Source: Clostridiales bacterium (lineage in GTDB: Bacteria; Bacillota; Clostridia; UBA8921). Taken from it: 6,207 bases of DNA. The DNA is taken from NCBI GenBank assembly GCA_003535395.1, contig DOHE01000091.1, positions 1 to 6,207 on the forward strand, given 5' to 3'. Positions within the stretch are counted from its first letter, which is position 1; each line of letters opens with the position of its first letter. The translations under genes were made by a program, and so were the position numbers. Positions 5,270 to 6,207 of the stretch are shown here, one piece after another. A model generated the notes under the pieces. It saw only the letters and a list, made by a program, of their open reading frames with translations. It was not told where the DNA came from and did not search any database.

Positions 5270-6207
5270 TCATTCCACAGTCACGCTCTTTGCCAGGTTC
5301 CGTGGACGGTCCACATCACATCCCTTGGCAACGGCTACATAATAGGCAAACAGTTGAAGCGGCGGGATGGCCAGCAGGGTGGAAAGCAGCGGATCTGTGT
5401 CCGGTACTTCGATGATGGAATCTGCCGCATCCTTCAATCGCTCTGCCTGAGATCTCATTGCCACGGCAAGCACTACCGCTCCACGGGCCTTCACTTCCCG
5501 CATGTTGCTGATCATCTTTTCCACCAGTACTGTCTGGGTGACAGGACAAACTACCAACGTGCCCTCTTCGATGAGAGCGATGGTCCCGTGCTTGAGTTCT
5601 CCCCCCGCATACGCTTCTGAGTGGATGTAGGAGATCTCTTTCAGCTTGAGGGATCCCTCCATGGAAAGCGCATAATCCAAACCGCGTCCGATGTAAAAGA
5701 TGCTTTTCGCGCCAAAATGCCGGGCGGCGGCGCGCTGGATCTCCGTATTGTCCGAAAGAAGCTGCTCGAGCTGACCAGGCAGGGCTTTCATGGATTCCAC
5801 CAGATGCGAAGCCCGTGCCGGATCCAGTTCGCCCCGCTTGCAGGCAAAATCCACGGCAAACAGGTACAGGGCAGCCAGTTGGGTGCTGTAGGCCTTGGTG
5901 GAAGCGACCGCAATTTCAGGCCCCGCCCAGGTATAAAGGACCCGGCTGGCTTCCCGGGCAATGGAACTGCCTACCACATTGACGATGCCAAGCACCCGCG
6001 CTCCCTTCTTTTTTGCTTCCTTTAAAGCAACGAGAGTGTCCAGGGTTTCGCCCGACTGGCTGATGATGATAACGAGATGATCTTTCCCGATCACCGGGTC
6101 CCTGTACCGGAACTCGGAAGCCAGGTCCACTTCCACCGGGATCCGGGCCAGGCTCTCCAGGATATACTTGCCCACAATGCCGGCATGGTAGGCGGTCCCA
6201 CATGCGA
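5270..6207 (-). CDS. glmS: Glutamine-fructose-6-phosphate aminotransferase, isomerase half (partial at window edge)
   Basis: GlmS converts fructose 6-phosphate and glutamine to glucosamine 6-phosphate, the first step toward UDP-GlcNAc for peptidoglycan. About 311 C-terminal residues are visible, roughly half of the usual 600; the glutaminase domain lies beyond the right edge. The frame continues through to the window end, beginning ACGTAYHAG, so the internal GTG at 6175 is not the start. Two SIS sugar-isomerase domains are present. In fragment numbering, SQSGET (49-54) and VASTKA (100-105) bind the sugar phosphate. Glu190, His206 and Lys306 align with the E. coli catalytic residues Glu488, His504 and Lys603. 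The C-terminus is the invariant KSVTVE tail. The upstream region, where a glmS ribozyme might sit in a Firmicute, is outside the window. The ATP-cone gene follows 34 bases downstream. Confidence 0.98.
   Translation of the reverse strand, partial: ACGTAYHAGIVGKYILESLARIPVEVDLASEFRYRDPVIGKDHLVIIISQSGETLDTLVALKEAKKKGARVLGIVNVVGSSIAREASRVLYTWAGPEIAVASTKAYSTQLAALYLFAVDFACKRGELDPARASHLVESMKALPGQLEQLLSDNTEIQRAAARHFGAKSIFYIGRGLDYALSMEGSLKLKEISYIHSEAYAGGELKHGTIALIEEGTLVVCPVTQTVLVEKMISNMREVKARGAVVLAVAMRSQAERLKDAADSIIEVPDTDPLLSTLLAIPPLQLFAYYVAVAKGCDVDRPRNLAKSVTVE

Overview
The window looks like a chromosomal segment of an anaerobic, moderate-GC Firmicute, most likely a Clostridia relative. This rests on strong GGGAGG-type ribosome binding sites, sigma-A-type promoters close to consensus, an HPr/Crh-type protein with a regulatory serine, and a PocR-AraC regulator next to a methanogen/acetogen-type corrinoid protein. 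No mobile elements, tRNA, rRNA or CRISPR arrays are visible. I could not assign a species.

Layout. Positions 1-360 (minus) hold the first 120 codons of an ABC transporter ATPase of the GldA/ABC-2 export type, which runs off the left edge. Positions 361-616 are an AT-rich divergent control region with a near-consensus promoter for the ATPase, a weaker candidate promoter for the rightward unit, and a cluster of ATGG/CCAT inverted repeats. Positions 617-2626 (plus) are a two-gene unit: a PocR-domain AraC-family regulator and, 27 bases later, a 211-residue cobalamin-binding corrinoid protein. This unit is closed: a divergent gene lies on its left and a convergent terminator and uvrC on its right. 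No methyltransferase accompanies it.

Positions 2694-6207 are all on the minus strand. In transcription order they are the isomerase half of glmS (cut by the right edge), a small stand-alone ATP-cone protein, an HPr-like protein with glutamate in place of the phosphorylatable His15 but with Ser46 kept, and uvrC. A strong promoter sits just upstream of the HPr-like gene, and uvrC starts only 8 bases after that gene ends, so the two are probably co-transcribed and translationally coupled. Read-through from glmS and the ATP-cone gene is possible, since I see no convincing terminator between them.

How they fit together. The left half is probably a sensor-plus-corrinoid module for one-carbon (methyl-transfer) metabolism whose methyltransferase partners lie elsewhere. 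The right half is largely housekeeping: amino-sugar synthesis and nucleotide excision repair. Within it sit two small putative regulators, a nucleotide-sensing ATP-cone and a Crh-like protein. These two and the orphan corrinoid module are the most interesting parts of the window.
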